Assembly: GCA_022828085.1 (NCBI GenBank)
Contig: JAJEIY010000061.1
Location: 18,466-82,465 of the forward strand
Direction of reading: 5' to 3'
Length of the DNA stretch: 64,000 nt
Source of the DNA: Acidobacteriota bacterium
GTDB taxonomy: Bacteria; Acidobacteriota; Vicinamibacteria; Marinacidobacterales; Marinacidobacteraceae
The position numbers were made by a program, and so were the translations under genes. The notes under the pieces were generated by a model that was not told where the DNA came from, did not search any database, and saw only the letters and a list, made by a program, of their open reading frames with translations. This document shows positions 24,841 to 32,770 of this stretch, piece after piece (position 1 is the stretch's first letter; each line of letters opens with the position of its first letter).

Positions 24841-26079
24841 TCAGTGGCCGGCGTCCCCGGCCGCCAGCATGCTCTGCCGCAGCAGGTCGAGCGCCGCGGT
24901 CGCCGTGAGTTGCCGCACGAGCGACCGGTCTCCCGGAAGGCGGAACCGGCGGGCGCGGGAGACCGGTCCGCGGACCGCGACCCAGACGAGACCCACCGGT
25001 TTCTCGGCGCTCCCTCCCCCCGGACCGGCGATCCCGGTCACCGCGACGCCCCAGGCGTTTCCGGAGCGGCGGCGCGCACCCTCGGCCATCGCCAACGCTA
25101 CGGGTTCGCTGACCGCTCCGTGTACGGCAAGCGCCTCTTCCGGAACCGCCAGCAGGTCCCGCTTGGCTTCGTTGGCATAGGCCACCACCCCCAGATCGAA
25201 CCACGCGGACGATCCCGGGACGCGAGTCAACCGCTCGGTGATCAGTCCTCCGGTGAGTGATTCGGCGAACGCGGCGCGCTCTCCCCGCCGCTCGAGCATT
25301 CGGCCCACCGCATGCTCCAGATGCTCTCCCGCCGTCCGGCTGAAGACCGCGGGTCCCAGCCGCTCCGCCATTCGATCCGCGAGCCGCCGGACCTCCGCCG
25401 CCCGTCCGGCGGGTCCGGTGACCCGGATCTCGAGCTCGCCGCGGGAAGCGAGGATCGCGAGGTCCTCCGGCGCATCCCGCGCCGGGGTGAGATCCAGGAT
25501 CCTCTCCTGCAGGACCGATTCCGGCAGTCCGGCCACCATGAGCGTCTCGCGCACGCTGCCCGCCGTCCGCCGGGTCTCGGTTTCGAGACGCGGGCGCACC
25601 TCCGCGTCGAACATTGCGGCCAGCTCCGACGGCGGCCCCGGGAGGAGCACGAGCCACGAGCCGGTCCCGGTGCGCGCCAGGACTCCCGGTGCGGTCCCGG
25701 CCGGATTGGGCAGCGCCGCCGTCCCTTCGGGAATCAGGGCCTGCCGCCGGTTCACGTCCGGCATCTCGATGCCGCGGTCCCGGAACCGTGTTTCGATGCT
25801 CGCCAGCGAGGTCGCGTCCTCGACCAGCCGGACCCCGAGGACACTTGCCGCCGCGAATCGCGTCAGGTCGTCCGTCGTGGGGCCGAGCCCGCCGCAGACC
25901 AGAACGTACCGGCAGCGGCCGAGCGCCGCGCGCAGGGTTTCCTCCATGATGGATCGCTCGTCCGGAACGACCGCCGAGAACCGCACCGCCACCCCCAGTT
26001 GCGAGAGCCGCTCCTTCAGCAGTGGGGTATTGCGGTCGATGCGGCCGGAGGCGAGCAGTTCGGTGCCGACCGCTACCAC
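24841..26079 (-). CDS. cinA: CinA-like nicotinamide-nucleotide amidase / competence-damage protein
   Basis: A two-domain protein of 412 residues. The N-terminal MoaB/MogA-like domain opens VAVGTELLASGRIDRNT and contains LVCGGLGPTTDDLTR and LPGPPSELAAMF; it may act as an ADP-ribose-type pyrophosphatase. The C-terminal PncC domain has AESLTGGLITERLTRVPGSS and AVTGIAGPGGGSAEKPVGLVW, and deamidates NMN in pyridine nucleotide recycling. The GTG at 26079 is the first usable start, and a few family residues may be missing at the N-terminus. It lies between pgpA and thpR on the minus strand. Confidence 0.93.
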   Translation of the reverse strand: MVAVGTELLASGRIDRNTPLLKERLSQLGVAVRFSAVVPDERSIMEETLRAALGRCRYVLVCGGLGPTTDDLTRFAAASVLGVRLVEDATSLASIETRFRDRGIEMPDVNRRQALIPEGTAALPNPAGTAPGVLARTGTGSWLVLLPGPPSELAAMFDAEVRPRLETETRRTAGSVRETLMVAGLPESVLQERILDLTPARDAPEDLAILASRGELEIRVTGPAGRAAEVRRLADRMAERLGPAVFSRTAGEHLEHAVGRMLERRGERAAFAESLTGGLITERLTRVPGSSAWFDLGVVAYANEAKRDLLAVPEEALAVHGAVSEPVALAMAEGARRRSGNAWGVAVTGIAGPGGGSAEKPVGLVWVAVRGPVSRARRFRLPGDRSLVRQLTATAALDLLRQSMLAAGDAGH

Positions 26080-26212
26080 GGCCGCGCCGGGCGGCAGACC
26101 TCCGCCGTTCGTCAGGAGACCGGCTCCCCGGAGCGCGCCTCCCCCGGTTCCCGGACGAGTGGGGCCCTCACTGCGGGAGACATGAACGGGCCGCCCCCGG
26201 TTCCGCGGGCCG

Positions 26213-27331
26213 TCACATGCCCAGCGCGAGCAGCAGGACGATGCGCACGATGCCGCCCGCGACCAGGTCGTCGGCCATGATGCCGATACCGCCCGGAAGC
26301 TTCTCGGCCTGTCGCACGGGAGGCGGTTTCACGATGTCCAGGAAGCGGAAGGCCACGAAAGCCGCCGCCATGACCAGGACCGAGGGGTTGGCGCCGACGA
26401 GCGCGAGCCACATTCCGCAGAACTCGTCCACCACCACCGACCGCGGATCCGGCTGGCGCAGGTCCTTCGCGTGACGCGCACCGGCCCACAGGCCGACCAC
26501 CACGGCCACGAGGAACAGGGCCACGGGAAGGCTGCCCGGCAGATTCCGCGTCAGGAGAAAGGCGACCAGACCGGCGGCGGCGCCGGCGGTGCCCGGCGCG
26601 ATCGGAACCCGTCCGAGGAACGCGCAGGTCGCGATGAAGGCGGCGATCCGCGAGGGAGGACGGGGCGGCGGGGCTTCCCCGGCGGGCTCGGGCGCGTCTT
26701 CGAATTCGTCCCCGGGCGCCTCCCAGTCGGGCGTGTCTGCGGGCGGAAGCGGCGAGTCCTCCGTCCCTGGATCGGCGGCGGCCCGCTGCGGACTCGCCGG
26801 GGTCGGCCTCGTCACCGCGCCCGCAGGAGCAGCGCTCCGCTGGCGGCGGTCCTCGGCCTCCAGAAGCCGGCGCTCTACCCGTTCCCGGACTCCTGCGGCC
26901 TGAGCGGCAGCCGAACGTTCGCCCGCGCCCTCCTCGGTCTCGGCCTCGGCGTCCGGTGTACCGGCCGCCGGCGTCGCACCGCCTTCGACCACGCGTCTCC
27001 GGACCGTCCGGCTCCAGTGTTCCCCGGCGGCGGCCTCCGGAGCGGCATCCGCAGCGGCGGTCCGTTCACCGTCACGGGGGGGATCGGATGCGGCCGCGCC
27101 CCCCGCGGCTCGGCGACGGAGCGCCTCCTCGACACGTTCGCGCGTACCCGGCTCGCGATCTCCGCCCCCCGTTTCGGCAGGCCCTGCTTCCGGAGCTCCG
27201 CCCGACTCCGGATCGGGCTTCGCGACGGCGGCCCTTTCTTCCGGAACGGATCCGGTCGCGCCTTCCTCCCGATGGTCCGGGCTCACGGAGCGGGACCGGG
27301 GACGACGCGAATCATGGGTGGAATCCCGCAC
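26213..27331 (-). CDS. pgpA: Phosphatidylglycerophosphatase A with long disordered N-terminal extension
   Basis: The last ~147 residues are a PgpA domain with four hydrophobic helices: CAFLGRVPIAPGTAGAAAGL, VVVDEFCGMWLAL (acidic active-site motif), AFRFLDIVKPPPVRQAEKLP and GGIGIMADDLVAGGIVR. It removes phosphate from phosphatidylglycerol phosphate at the inner membrane. About 225 residues before it form an Ala/Arg/Glu/Pro-rich region of low complexity with three short basic-acidic helices ([40 protein letters not shown]) and an acidic stretch just before the domain. E. coli PgpA is 172 residues. The start is GTG 27331 or GTG 27286; neither has a clear ribosome site, so the length of the extension is uncertain. 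Upstream gene of cinA-thpR. Confidence 0.85.
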   Translation of the reverse strand: MRDSTHDSRRPRSRSVSPDHREEGATGSVPEERAAVAKPDPESGGAPEAGPAETGGGDREPGTRERVEEALRRRAAGGAAASDPPRDGERTAAADAAPEAAAGEHWSRTVRRRVVEGGATPAAGTPDAEAETEEGAGERSAAAQAAGVRERVERRLLEAEDRRQRSAAPAGAVTRPTPASPQRAAADPGTEDSPLPPADTPDWEAPGDEFEDAPEPAGEAPPPRPPSRIAAFIATCAFLGRVPIAPGTAGAAAGLVAFLLTRNLPGSLPVALFLVAVVVGLWAGARHAKDLRQPDPRSVVVDEFCGMWLALVGANPSVLVMAAAFVAFRFLDIVKPPPVRQAEKLPGGIGIMADDLVAGGIVRIVLLLALGM

Positions 27332-27422
27332 CGGGGCGGTGAGGAGTAGCGAAACTATACTGCCGGCCTCCGGGACGGAACGGCCGGATTTCCCCCCGAA
27401 CCGGCCCGGCGAGGAGAGCCGG

Positions 27423-28343
27423 ATGGACAACGACTCACCGGCCCCGAAATCACTGCTCGAGGCGGTTCCGAACTTCAGTGAGGGACGATCGCGGCCAACG
27501 CTGGGCCTCCTGGCGGAAGCGGCGGGGCGGCCGCTTCTCGACGCGCATGCGGACCCCTCCCACCACCGCTCGGTCCTGACCCTCGCCGGGAGCGCCGCAC
27601 AACTGCGTTCCTCCGGGCTCTCCCTCCTCGAGACCGCCATCCGCTGCATCGACCTGCGGCGACACCGCGGCGAGCACCCGCGCATCGGCGCACTCGACGT
27701 CCTCCCGATCGTGCCTCTGGGAGAAACCACCATGGAGCGGGCGGTGCGTCTCGCCATCTCGCTGGCCGAGGAGATCGGCGTCCGCCACTCGATCCCCGTC
27801 TTCCTCTATGGGGAAGCCGATGCCCGCCGGCGCACCCTCCCCCAGATTCGACAGGGCGGACTTCCGGGCCTCGCGGGCCGCCTTACCCGCGGCGAGATTC
27901 GTCCCGACTACGGACCGGGAGCGCTCCACCCCTCGGCCGGAGGCATCGCCGTCGGTGCAAGGCAGCCACTCATTGCCTTCAACGTCAACCTCGACACGTC
28001 CAGGGTGGGAATCGCGCGGGCCATCGCCGGGCGGATGAGGACGAGCGGGGGAGGTCTTCCCGCGCTCAGGGCCATCGGGGTGCGGCAGGACGATCCCGCT
28101 GGCCGCCGGGTCCACGCCCAGGTCTCGATGAACCTGCTCGACTGGCGCCGGACATCGCTGGCTGACGCGTTCCGTCGCGTCCTGGTCGAGGCTGGCGCTG
28201 CGGGAACGGGCGTCGTCCACTCCGAGATTGTCGGACTCGTCCCCCGGGCGGCGACCTGGCCCGGGATGGAAATGGAAATTGCCCTCCGCGAGCCGGCCCG
28301 AACGATCGAGGGGGTTTACCAGTCAGTGGTGAAACCAGCGTGA
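27423..28343 (+). CDS. Glutamate formimidoyltransferase (FTCD N-terminal type)
   Basis: A 306-residue single-domain enzyme matching the formiminotransferase part of FTCD. The signature VPNFSEGR is at residues 15-22, the catalytic His85 is in HRGEHPRIGALDVLP, and GGIAVGARQPLIAFNVNLDT forms the folate domain interface. It transfers the formimino group from formiminoglutamate to tetrahydrofolate in histidine breakdown. No cyclodeaminase or hut genes are adjacent, so it may instead serve one-carbon metabolism. ATG 27423 is preceded by GAGGAGAG. A TATACT -10-like box is at 27356-27361. Its last seven codons and stop (QSVVKPA-stop) lie in a dispersed repeat that also ends ValS, so the native C-terminus was probably replaced. 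Confidence 0.87.
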   Translation: MDNDSPAPKSLLEAVPNFSEGRSRPTLGLLAEAAGRPLLDAHADPSHHRSVLTLAGSAAQLRSSGLSLLETAIRCIDLRRHRGEHPRIGALDVLPIVPLGETTMERAVRLAISLAEEIGVRHSIPVFLYGEADARRRTLPQIRQGGLPGLAGRLTRGEIRPDYGPGALHPSAGGIAVGARQPLIAFNVNLDTSRVGIARAIAGRMRTSGGGLPALRAIGVRQDDPAGRRVHAQVSMNLLDWRRTSLADAFRRVLVEAGAAGTGVVHSEIVGLVPRAATWPGMEMEIALREPARTIEGVYQSVVKPA

Positions 28344-28504
28344 CCGGCGAGAGCGGCGAGGCGCCCGGCTGACCCCGCGCGTGAGTTCAAGGCGGAATAC
28401 CGGGGGCATTCCGACCGAATCGCAACGATGAGCACCGCGAAGCGGGGCGAATCAGGCGGGATGCATCGCCGCTCGGACGGCGCGTGGGTCTTGCCGCAGG
28501 CTGG
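28320..28504 (+). repeat. Family A element, 185 bases, imperfect terminal inverted repeats
   Basis: Left end CAGTCAGTGGTGAAAC and right end GTCTTGCCGCAGGCTG match each other as an imperfect 16-base inverted repeat. The interior, with GGCGAGGCGCCCGGCTGA, GGAATACCGGG and GGGATGCATCGCCGCTCGGA, aligns with the copies at 55886 and 59576 and with the left half at 63854. It encodes the 3' end of the formimidoyltransferase and its right end lies 30 bases before nrdR, with TAGGCT directly after it. No open frame of its own; MITE-like. Confidence 0.8.
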
Positions 28505-28533
28505 TAGGCTGCCCACGCCGTGGAGCAGCCGTC

Positions 28534-29025
28534 GTGAAGTGCCCGTATTGCGGCAATCCCGAAGACCGGGTCGTGGATTCCCGGGAGAGCCGGGAAGGAG
28601 AGGTGATTCGCCGCCGGCGCGAGTGCATCCGATGCGGGAAGCGGTTCACCAGCTATGAAGCGGTCGAGGAAATCCCGTGCATGGTCGTCAAGAAGAACGG
28701 CGACCGGGAGGTCTTCGACCGGGACAAGGTGCTCTCGGGACTCAGGAAGGCGTGCGGAACGCGAGTCGCGGAGGAGAAGATCGGGGCCATCGCCGACCGG
28801 GTCGGCGCGGTGGTGGCCAAGAGCCCCGACCGTGAACTCGGCGCCGCCGACATCGGGGAAGTGCTGATGGAGGAACTGAAGCGGGAGGACCATGTGGCCT
28901 TCGTCCGCTTCGCGTCGGTGTACCGCGACTTTCAGGACACCCAGGACTTTGTGAAGGAGGTTCGGGCCCTTCTCCGGAAGCGGGCGCCCGCGAAGCGGCG
29001 GGAGAAGGTTCCGAAAGCCCGCTGA
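28534..29025 (+). CDS. nrdR: Transcriptional repressor NrdR
   Basis: A 163-residue repressor of ribonucleotide reductase genes. The N-terminal zinc ribbon has Cys3, Cys6, Cys31 and Cys34 (MKCPYCGNPEDRVVDSRESR), followed by the ATP-cone (VVKKNGDREVFDRDKVLSGL) that senses ATP/dATP. The C-terminus is a Lys/Arg tail. It starts with GTG at 28534 right after a family A repeat. No nrd gene is in the window, so its targets lie elsewhere. Confidence 0.97.
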   Translation: MKCPYCGNPEDRVVDSRESREGEVIRRRRECIRCGKRFTSYEAVEEIPCMVVKKNGDREVFDRDKVLSGLRKACGTRVAEEKIGAIADRVGAVVAKSPDRELGAADIGEVLMEELKREDHVAFVRFASVYRDFQDTQDFVKEVRALLRKRAPAKRREKVPKAR

Positions 29026-29065
29026 ATCCGGAATCTGGCGAAATCCTCACCCCCGCGCGAATCGA

Positions 29066-29091
29066 GAACCGGCGAACCCCGGGTTTCGTTA
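29066..29091 (+). promoter_or_regulatory. Possible ECF-type promoter GAACC-N16-CGTTA before the sigma factor gene
   Basis: GAACC at 29066-29070 and CGTTA at 29087-29091 are separated by 16 bases, matching the general pattern of extracytoplasmic-function sigma promoters (GAAC at -35, CGT at -10). It is 37 bases before the sigma gene and would make the operon autoregulated. Prediction only. Confidence 0.45.
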
Positions 29092-29127
29092 TGTTCGGTT
29101 GACGGGGAGAAGACCGAAGCGCCGCCA

Positions 29128-29727
29128 TTGGATTCCCCCGTACAAATCTCCGATGCCCAACTCGTCAGCCAGTGCCTGTCCGGTCATGAGGACGGGTGGC
29201 GCTCGTTCGTGGACCGTTTCCGGACGCCGGTCTGGCACATCGCCTATCGCTTCACGGCAACGCCGGACGATGCCGACGAACTCACCCAGGATGTCTTCAT
29301 GCGGCTCGTGAACGTCCTGCCCAGCTATCGCCCGAGCGGAGCGCTGGGCGCCTGGGTACGGCAGGTGGCCACCAACGTGGCCATCGACGCCTACCGGCGC
29401 CGGCGGCGGACACCGGTCCTGCTGTCCGACGAGGAGATACCGGAAGCTCCCGTACCGGCCGCCTGGCAACCGGACGCGATCGCCGAACGGCGCGAGGAAG
29501 CCGTGCGGGTAAGAGAGCTTCTGGACCGGTTGCCGCCCGAGTTGTCGGAGCCGCTCATCCTGCGCGACCTGATGGACTGCGACTATCCCGAGATCGGGGA
29601 GCGCCTTGCCATCCCGCTCGGGACCGTGAAGTCGCGTATCCACCGGGCCCGCCGGACGCTCGCGCGAGCCCGGCGCGCCCTGGGCCGCGGTGGATCGGCC
29701 GGCGTCCGCGAAGGTGGTGCCCATTGA
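29128..29727 (+). CDS. ECF-type RNA polymerase sigma-70 factor
   Basis: A 199-residue group 4 sigma factor. Region 2 covers about residues 10-80 (FRTPVWHIAYRFTATPDDADELTQDVFMRL) and region 4 about 125-180 (LPPELSEPLILRDLMDCDYPEIGERL, then GTVKSRIHRARRTLARA, the -35 recognition helix). There is no region 1 or 3. The start is a TTG at 29128 and no ATG/GTG is available, suggesting low translation. The next gene, the anti-sigma factor, begins within its stop codon (TTGA). It heads a six-gene plus-strand operon of membrane and surface proteins and a matching ECF promoter lies upstream. Confidence 0.93.
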   Translation: MDSPVQISDAQLVSQCLSGHEDGWRSFVDRFRTPVWHIAYRFTATPDDADELTQDVFMRLVNVLPSYRPSGALGAWVRQVATNVAIDAYRRRRRTPVLLSDEEIPEAPVPAAWQPDAIAERREEAVRVRELLDRLPPELSEPLILRDLMDCDYPEIGERLAIPLGTVKSRIHRARRTLARARRALGRGGSAGVREGGAH

Positions 29728-30329
29728 CAGACACCCGTTCCAAGGACCGCCTCCGGGACCTGGTGTCCGCGCTCGCCGCCGGGGAGCTGGACCAGGCCGA
29801 GGCGCAGCGCGTGCGGGACCGGCTGGCGGAAGATCCGGAACTCGCCGCCCTCTACGGTGAGATCCGGGCAGTGCGCCGGGGTCTCGCCGACTATGCCGGC
29901 GGCGCGGAAGCGCCGCCGGCGGACCTTCGGGACCGCATCCTGGCCGCGACGCTGCCTTCGTTCCGCTCGCTCTACGTGCGGCGGACCCACTACTGGCCGA
30001 CCTGGCTCGCCGCGGCCGCCGCGGCCGCCATGCTGCTGTTCTTCCAGCCTCCGCTCGTCCGGGGAGCGCTCGACTCGCTGCCCCGGGCATCGGACGGGGT
30101 CAGCAGCCTGCGGGCAGCCGCGAATCGTCATACGGATCGGGCGCTGGCCGAATTCGGTGTGCTCCGCGCCTCGGTTTCCTTCGCGCTGGAAGACCGGATG
30201 GACCAACTGGGAGACCGGCTTCGGGATCTGGAACGGGCAACCCGTCACCGTGACGAGCTGTTGTCCGCCCCCGAATCGGATTCCGGCCCGGCCCCCAGCA
30301 ACGACCCGCAAGGAGGAGCCGCCCCATGA
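29724..30329 (+). CDS. Single-pass membrane anti-sigma factor
   Basis: A 201-residue protein. Residues 1-75 form a short helical domain (RDLVSALAAGELDQAEAQRVRDRLAEDPELAAL) of the kind that binds ECF sigma factors; the zinc motif HxxxCxxC is absent. One transmembrane helix follows at about 91-108 (YWPTWLAAAAAAAMLLFF), then a periplasmic part with a predicted coil (LEDRMDQLGDRLRDLERATRHRDEL). The TTG start overlaps the sigma stop, and its own stop overlaps the next start (ATGA), so stoichiometry is set by coupling. Release would need regulated proteolysis or a conformational signal. The role is inferred from topology and position. Confidence 0.82.
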   Translation: MTDTRSKDRLRDLVSALAAGELDQAEAQRVRDRLAEDPELAALYGEIRAVRRGLADYAGGAEAPPADLRDRILAATLPSFRSLYVRRTHYWPTWLAAAAAAAMLLFFQPPLVRGALDSLPRASDGVSSLRAAANRHTDRALAEFGVLRASVSFALEDRMDQLGDRLRDLERATRHRDELLSAPESDSGPAPSNDPQGGAAP

Positions 30330-30859
30330 ACCGTTCACCGGGACTCGCTGGAGTCCTTTCCGTGGTGTTCCCCGGCCTTGGTCATCTGTACGCCGGAGCC
30401 ACGGCGCGCGGACTGGCGCTCGCCGGGGCGTTCATCGCCCTCCTCCAGGAAGAACTGGTCCCCTTCGTGCTTGCTGTCTGGATCTTCGGCATCGTGAACG
30501 CGATCCGGACCGCCGAGGAGATCGTGCGGGCGCACGCCGAAGGCCGGCCGGCAGCCGTCTCGCTGGATCGGCACTGGGCCACCGGACTCATGGCCGTTGG
30601 CGTGCTCGCGACCCTCGCGCTCATTCCCGACCTCGAGTGGGCGCTGAGGTTCTGGCCGCTGCTGCTCGTCTGGATCGGGTTCCGGCTCTATCGGGGACAG
30701 CCCGTGATACCCGGATCCGCCGGCGCGCCGGCGGGGGCTGCGGGAGCCGGCGCGCCGGCCGGACGACCGGAGGCGGCGCTCGCCCCGGATCCGCCTCCCG
30801 CCCCACCCGCACCGGGGAACGATCCGCCTCCCGCCCGGACCGACGAGGAGGCGGACTAG
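30326..30859 (+). CDS. Small polytopic membrane protein, TM2-like start, Pro/Ala-rich tail
   Basis: A 177-residue protein. It opens with SVVFPGLGHLYAG, the motif of TM2/DUF-type hairpin proteins, and has about four hydrophobic segments in residues 5-125 (ARGLALAGAFIALL, VPFVLAVWIFGIVNAI, GLMAVGVLATLALI, FWPLLLVWIGFRLY). The last 50 residues are almost only Pro, Ala, Gly and Asp, a likely disordered tail. The FWPLLLVWIGFRL segment reappears as FWPLILIAVGARLVF in the next gene, so the two share a DUF5668-like unit. It is translationally coupled to the anti-sigma gene. Function unknown; inner-membrane location is clear. Confidence 0.75.
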   Translation: MNRSPGLAGVLSVVFPGLGHLYAGATARGLALAGAFIALLQEELVPFVLAVWIFGIVNAIRTAEEIVRAHAEGRPAAVSLDRHWATGLMAVGVLATLALIPDLEWALRFWPLLLVWIGFRLYRGQPVIPGSAGAPAGAAGAGAPAGRPEAALAPDPPPAPPAPGNDPPPARTDEEAD

Positions 30860-30860
30860 C

Positions 30861-31064
30861 ATGGCTCGCCAGGACAACTGGTCGGGACCGATCCTGATCG
30901 TCATCGGAATCGTGTTCCTGCTGTCCAACCTCGACCTCGTCGATCTCGGCGATCTCCTTCGTTTCTGGCCGCTCATCCTGATCGCGGTCGGCGCGCGGCT
31001 GGTGTTCCGGGACCGCGGCTCCGGTTCGGGATCGTCGTCCGGCCCCCCGCCGCCCCCTTCATGA
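30861..31064 (+). CDS. DUF5668-like (LiaF/LiaI transmembrane region) small protein
   Basis: A 67-residue protein with two hydrophobic helices: GPILIVIGIVFLLSNLDLVD and LLRFWPLILIAVGARLVF, separated by a short loop, then a Ser/Gly/Pro tail. This is the pattern of the LiaI-LiaF-like transmembrane region associated with cell-envelope stress sensing in Firmicutes and found in many other phyla. It starts one base after the previous stop and ends in an ATGA overlap with the next gene, so it is a firm part of the operon. It may sit with the neighbouring membrane proteins in one complex. Confidence 0.8.
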   Translation: MARQDNWSGPILIVIGIVFLLSNLDLVDLGDLLRFWPLILIAVGARLVFRDRGSGSGSSSGPPPPPS

Positions 31065-32770
31065 CGGGTTCTGGACCTACGGAACACGCGCCGCGTTCCC
31101 GCAGTGGATGCGGCACCGCCTTCGGGGTCGGGCTGCTCGCGGTGGGCGGTCTGTTCCTCTGGGTCAACCTGACGGACACGCCGCTCGCCCTCCTGCTCCT
31201 CGACGCGCTGCCGCTCGCTGCAGTCTGGTGGCCGCTTCTCCTGGTAGCGTGGGGCGCCTCGAAGCTGGTCACGCGGCTGCGGACCGGGCGCGCCCGCCTC
31301 GGCTTCGGGGAGGTCTTCCTCCTGGCGTTGTTCGTCCTCGGCGGCACGATCTTCACGCTGGCTCAGCGCGCGATCGAGAGCCAGGGGCTGGAGCCCCGCG
31401 TGACGGAAGTACGGCGTCTGATCGAACAGCAATCGGAACCGTTCCCCCTCCATGCCTTCGTCACCGAAGAGTCCGTTTCCCTGTCGTCCGGGGAAGGGGT
31501 GGAGATCCGGATTTCGCTGCCCGCCGGCAACATCCGGGTGGAAGCGGCTTCCGCCACGGGTCCCGCCGCTCCCGTGACTCCCGGTCCGGAGCCGGATGGC
31601 CGGGAGGTTCCCGGCGAGGCGGGAATCGAGGGCCGGCTGCAGCTCGTGAAGCGCGTATGGGCCACCGACGAGGCGGCGGCCGCTGCCCGGGCCGAGGCCG
31701 TTCGGCTCCGGACCGGCCCCCTGGACCCCGGAACCCGCCAGTTCCCGGTCCGGGTCGAAGACTCCGGGACGTCCGAAGTGGCGCTCGAGCTGCTCGCCAC
31801 CCTGCCTCCGGGAGTGCGGATCTCCGCCTTCACCGACGAAGGATGGGTGCGGGTGGACGGTCCGTTCGCCCGGGTGGAAGCCCGCACCAATGACGGTCCC
31901 GTCGAGGTCCGGGGCGCGGAAGGTCCCGTCTCGCTCACGGTGCGCAACGGAGCGGCGTGGGCCTCGGGGATCGAGGGCGCGCTCGCGATCGAGGCGCGGC
32001 GCGGATCCGTCGAAGTGGATGGAGTCGCGGGGACCGCCACGATCGATGCGGAGGGCGCTCCGGTGTGGATCACGGCGGCGGCAGGTTCGGTAGCGGTTCG
32101 CGGCCGAAACGCACCGGTGGCGGTCGAGGACTCGTTCGGCCCGATCGAGATCGAGACCCGGATCGCTCCCATCCGCCTGGAACGGATCGGCGGTTCCGCG
32201 GTGTTGCGTTCCGAGTTCGGCGACGTGGTGGCCATGTCCATCGAAGGTCCGCTCGAGATCCGGACGGACTCCGCCGACCTCGAAGTACGGCGGGCGCGTT
32301 CCGGGGTGGATGTTCAGGCGGCCGGTGGATCGCTGGTTCTCGACGAGGTCGCGGGTGCGCTGACCGTGGCCAGCGGCCGCGGCGAGGTGCGGGCGTCGCG
32401 ACTGTTCGGACCGGCGAGTTTCACGGGCGACGCCGGCGCCATCACCGTCCGCGGTTTCGGGGACGCCCTGTCGGTCACGAGCGGAGACGCCGAGGTGGAC
32501 GTCGCCACCGGCGCACTCGGTGGCGAGGTCGGACTCACCACCGAGCGCGGAGACGTCCGGCTGGCGCTTCCATCCACAGGCTCCTTCTCCCTGTCCGCCG
32601 AGACCGGCGGCGGCGACGTCGATAGCGAGTTCACCCTGGAGCGGCGCGAGGCGGACGGGACGCCACGATGGGAAGGCCGCGCCGGGTCCGGCGCCGCGCG
32701 GGTCACGGTCTCGACCCGGGAAGGCGACATCACGCTGCGCGCGCATCCACCCGCGGGAGAAGCGCGGTGA
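31061..32770 (+). CDS. DUF5668 membrane domain plus DUF4097 beta-solenoid
   Basis: A 569-residue membrane-anchored protein. Three hydrophobic segments (about 17-37, 44-62 and 83-101) carry the WWPLLLVAWGASKLV motif of DUF5668. From about residue 135 onward the sequence is a chain of short beta repeats (VRVDGPFARVEARTNDGPVE, ALAIEARRGSVEVDGVAGTA, SGRGEVRASRLFGPASFTGD), typical of DUF4097/putative adhesin solenoids. The solenoid would face the periplasm and could bind polymer or a partner solenoid. In Lia systems a similar pair (LiaF plus membrane partner) controls envelope-stress signalling, and here it stands with an ECF sigma/anti-sigma pair instead. It overlaps both neighbours by 4 bases. 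Confidence 0.8.
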   Translation: MTGSGPTEHAPRSRSGCGTAFGVGLLAVGGLFLWVNLTDTPLALLLLDALPLAAVWWPLLLVAWGASKLVTRLRTGRARLGFGEVFLLALFVLGGTIFTLAQRAIESQGLEPRVTEVRRLIEQQSEPFPLHAFVTEESVSLSSGEGVEIRISLPAGNIRVEAASATGPAAPVTPGPEPDGREVPGEAGIEGRLQLVKRVWATDEAAAAARAEAVRLRTGPLDPGTRQFPVRVEDSGTSEVALELLATLPPGVRISAFTDEGWVRVDGPFARVEARTNDGPVEVRGAEGPVSLTVRNGAAWASGIEGALAIEARRGSVEVDGVAGTATIDAEGAPVWITAAAGSVAVRGRNAPVAVEDSFGPIEIETRIAPIRLERIGGSAVLRSEFGDVVAMSIEGPLEIRTDSADLEVRRARSGVDVQAAGGSLVLDEVAGALTVASGRGEVRASRLFGPASFTGDAGAITVRGFGDALSVTSGDAEVDVATGALGGEVGLTTERGDVRLALPSTGSFSLSAETGGGDVDSEFTLERREADGTPRWEGRAGSGAARVTVSTREGDITLRAHPPAGEAR

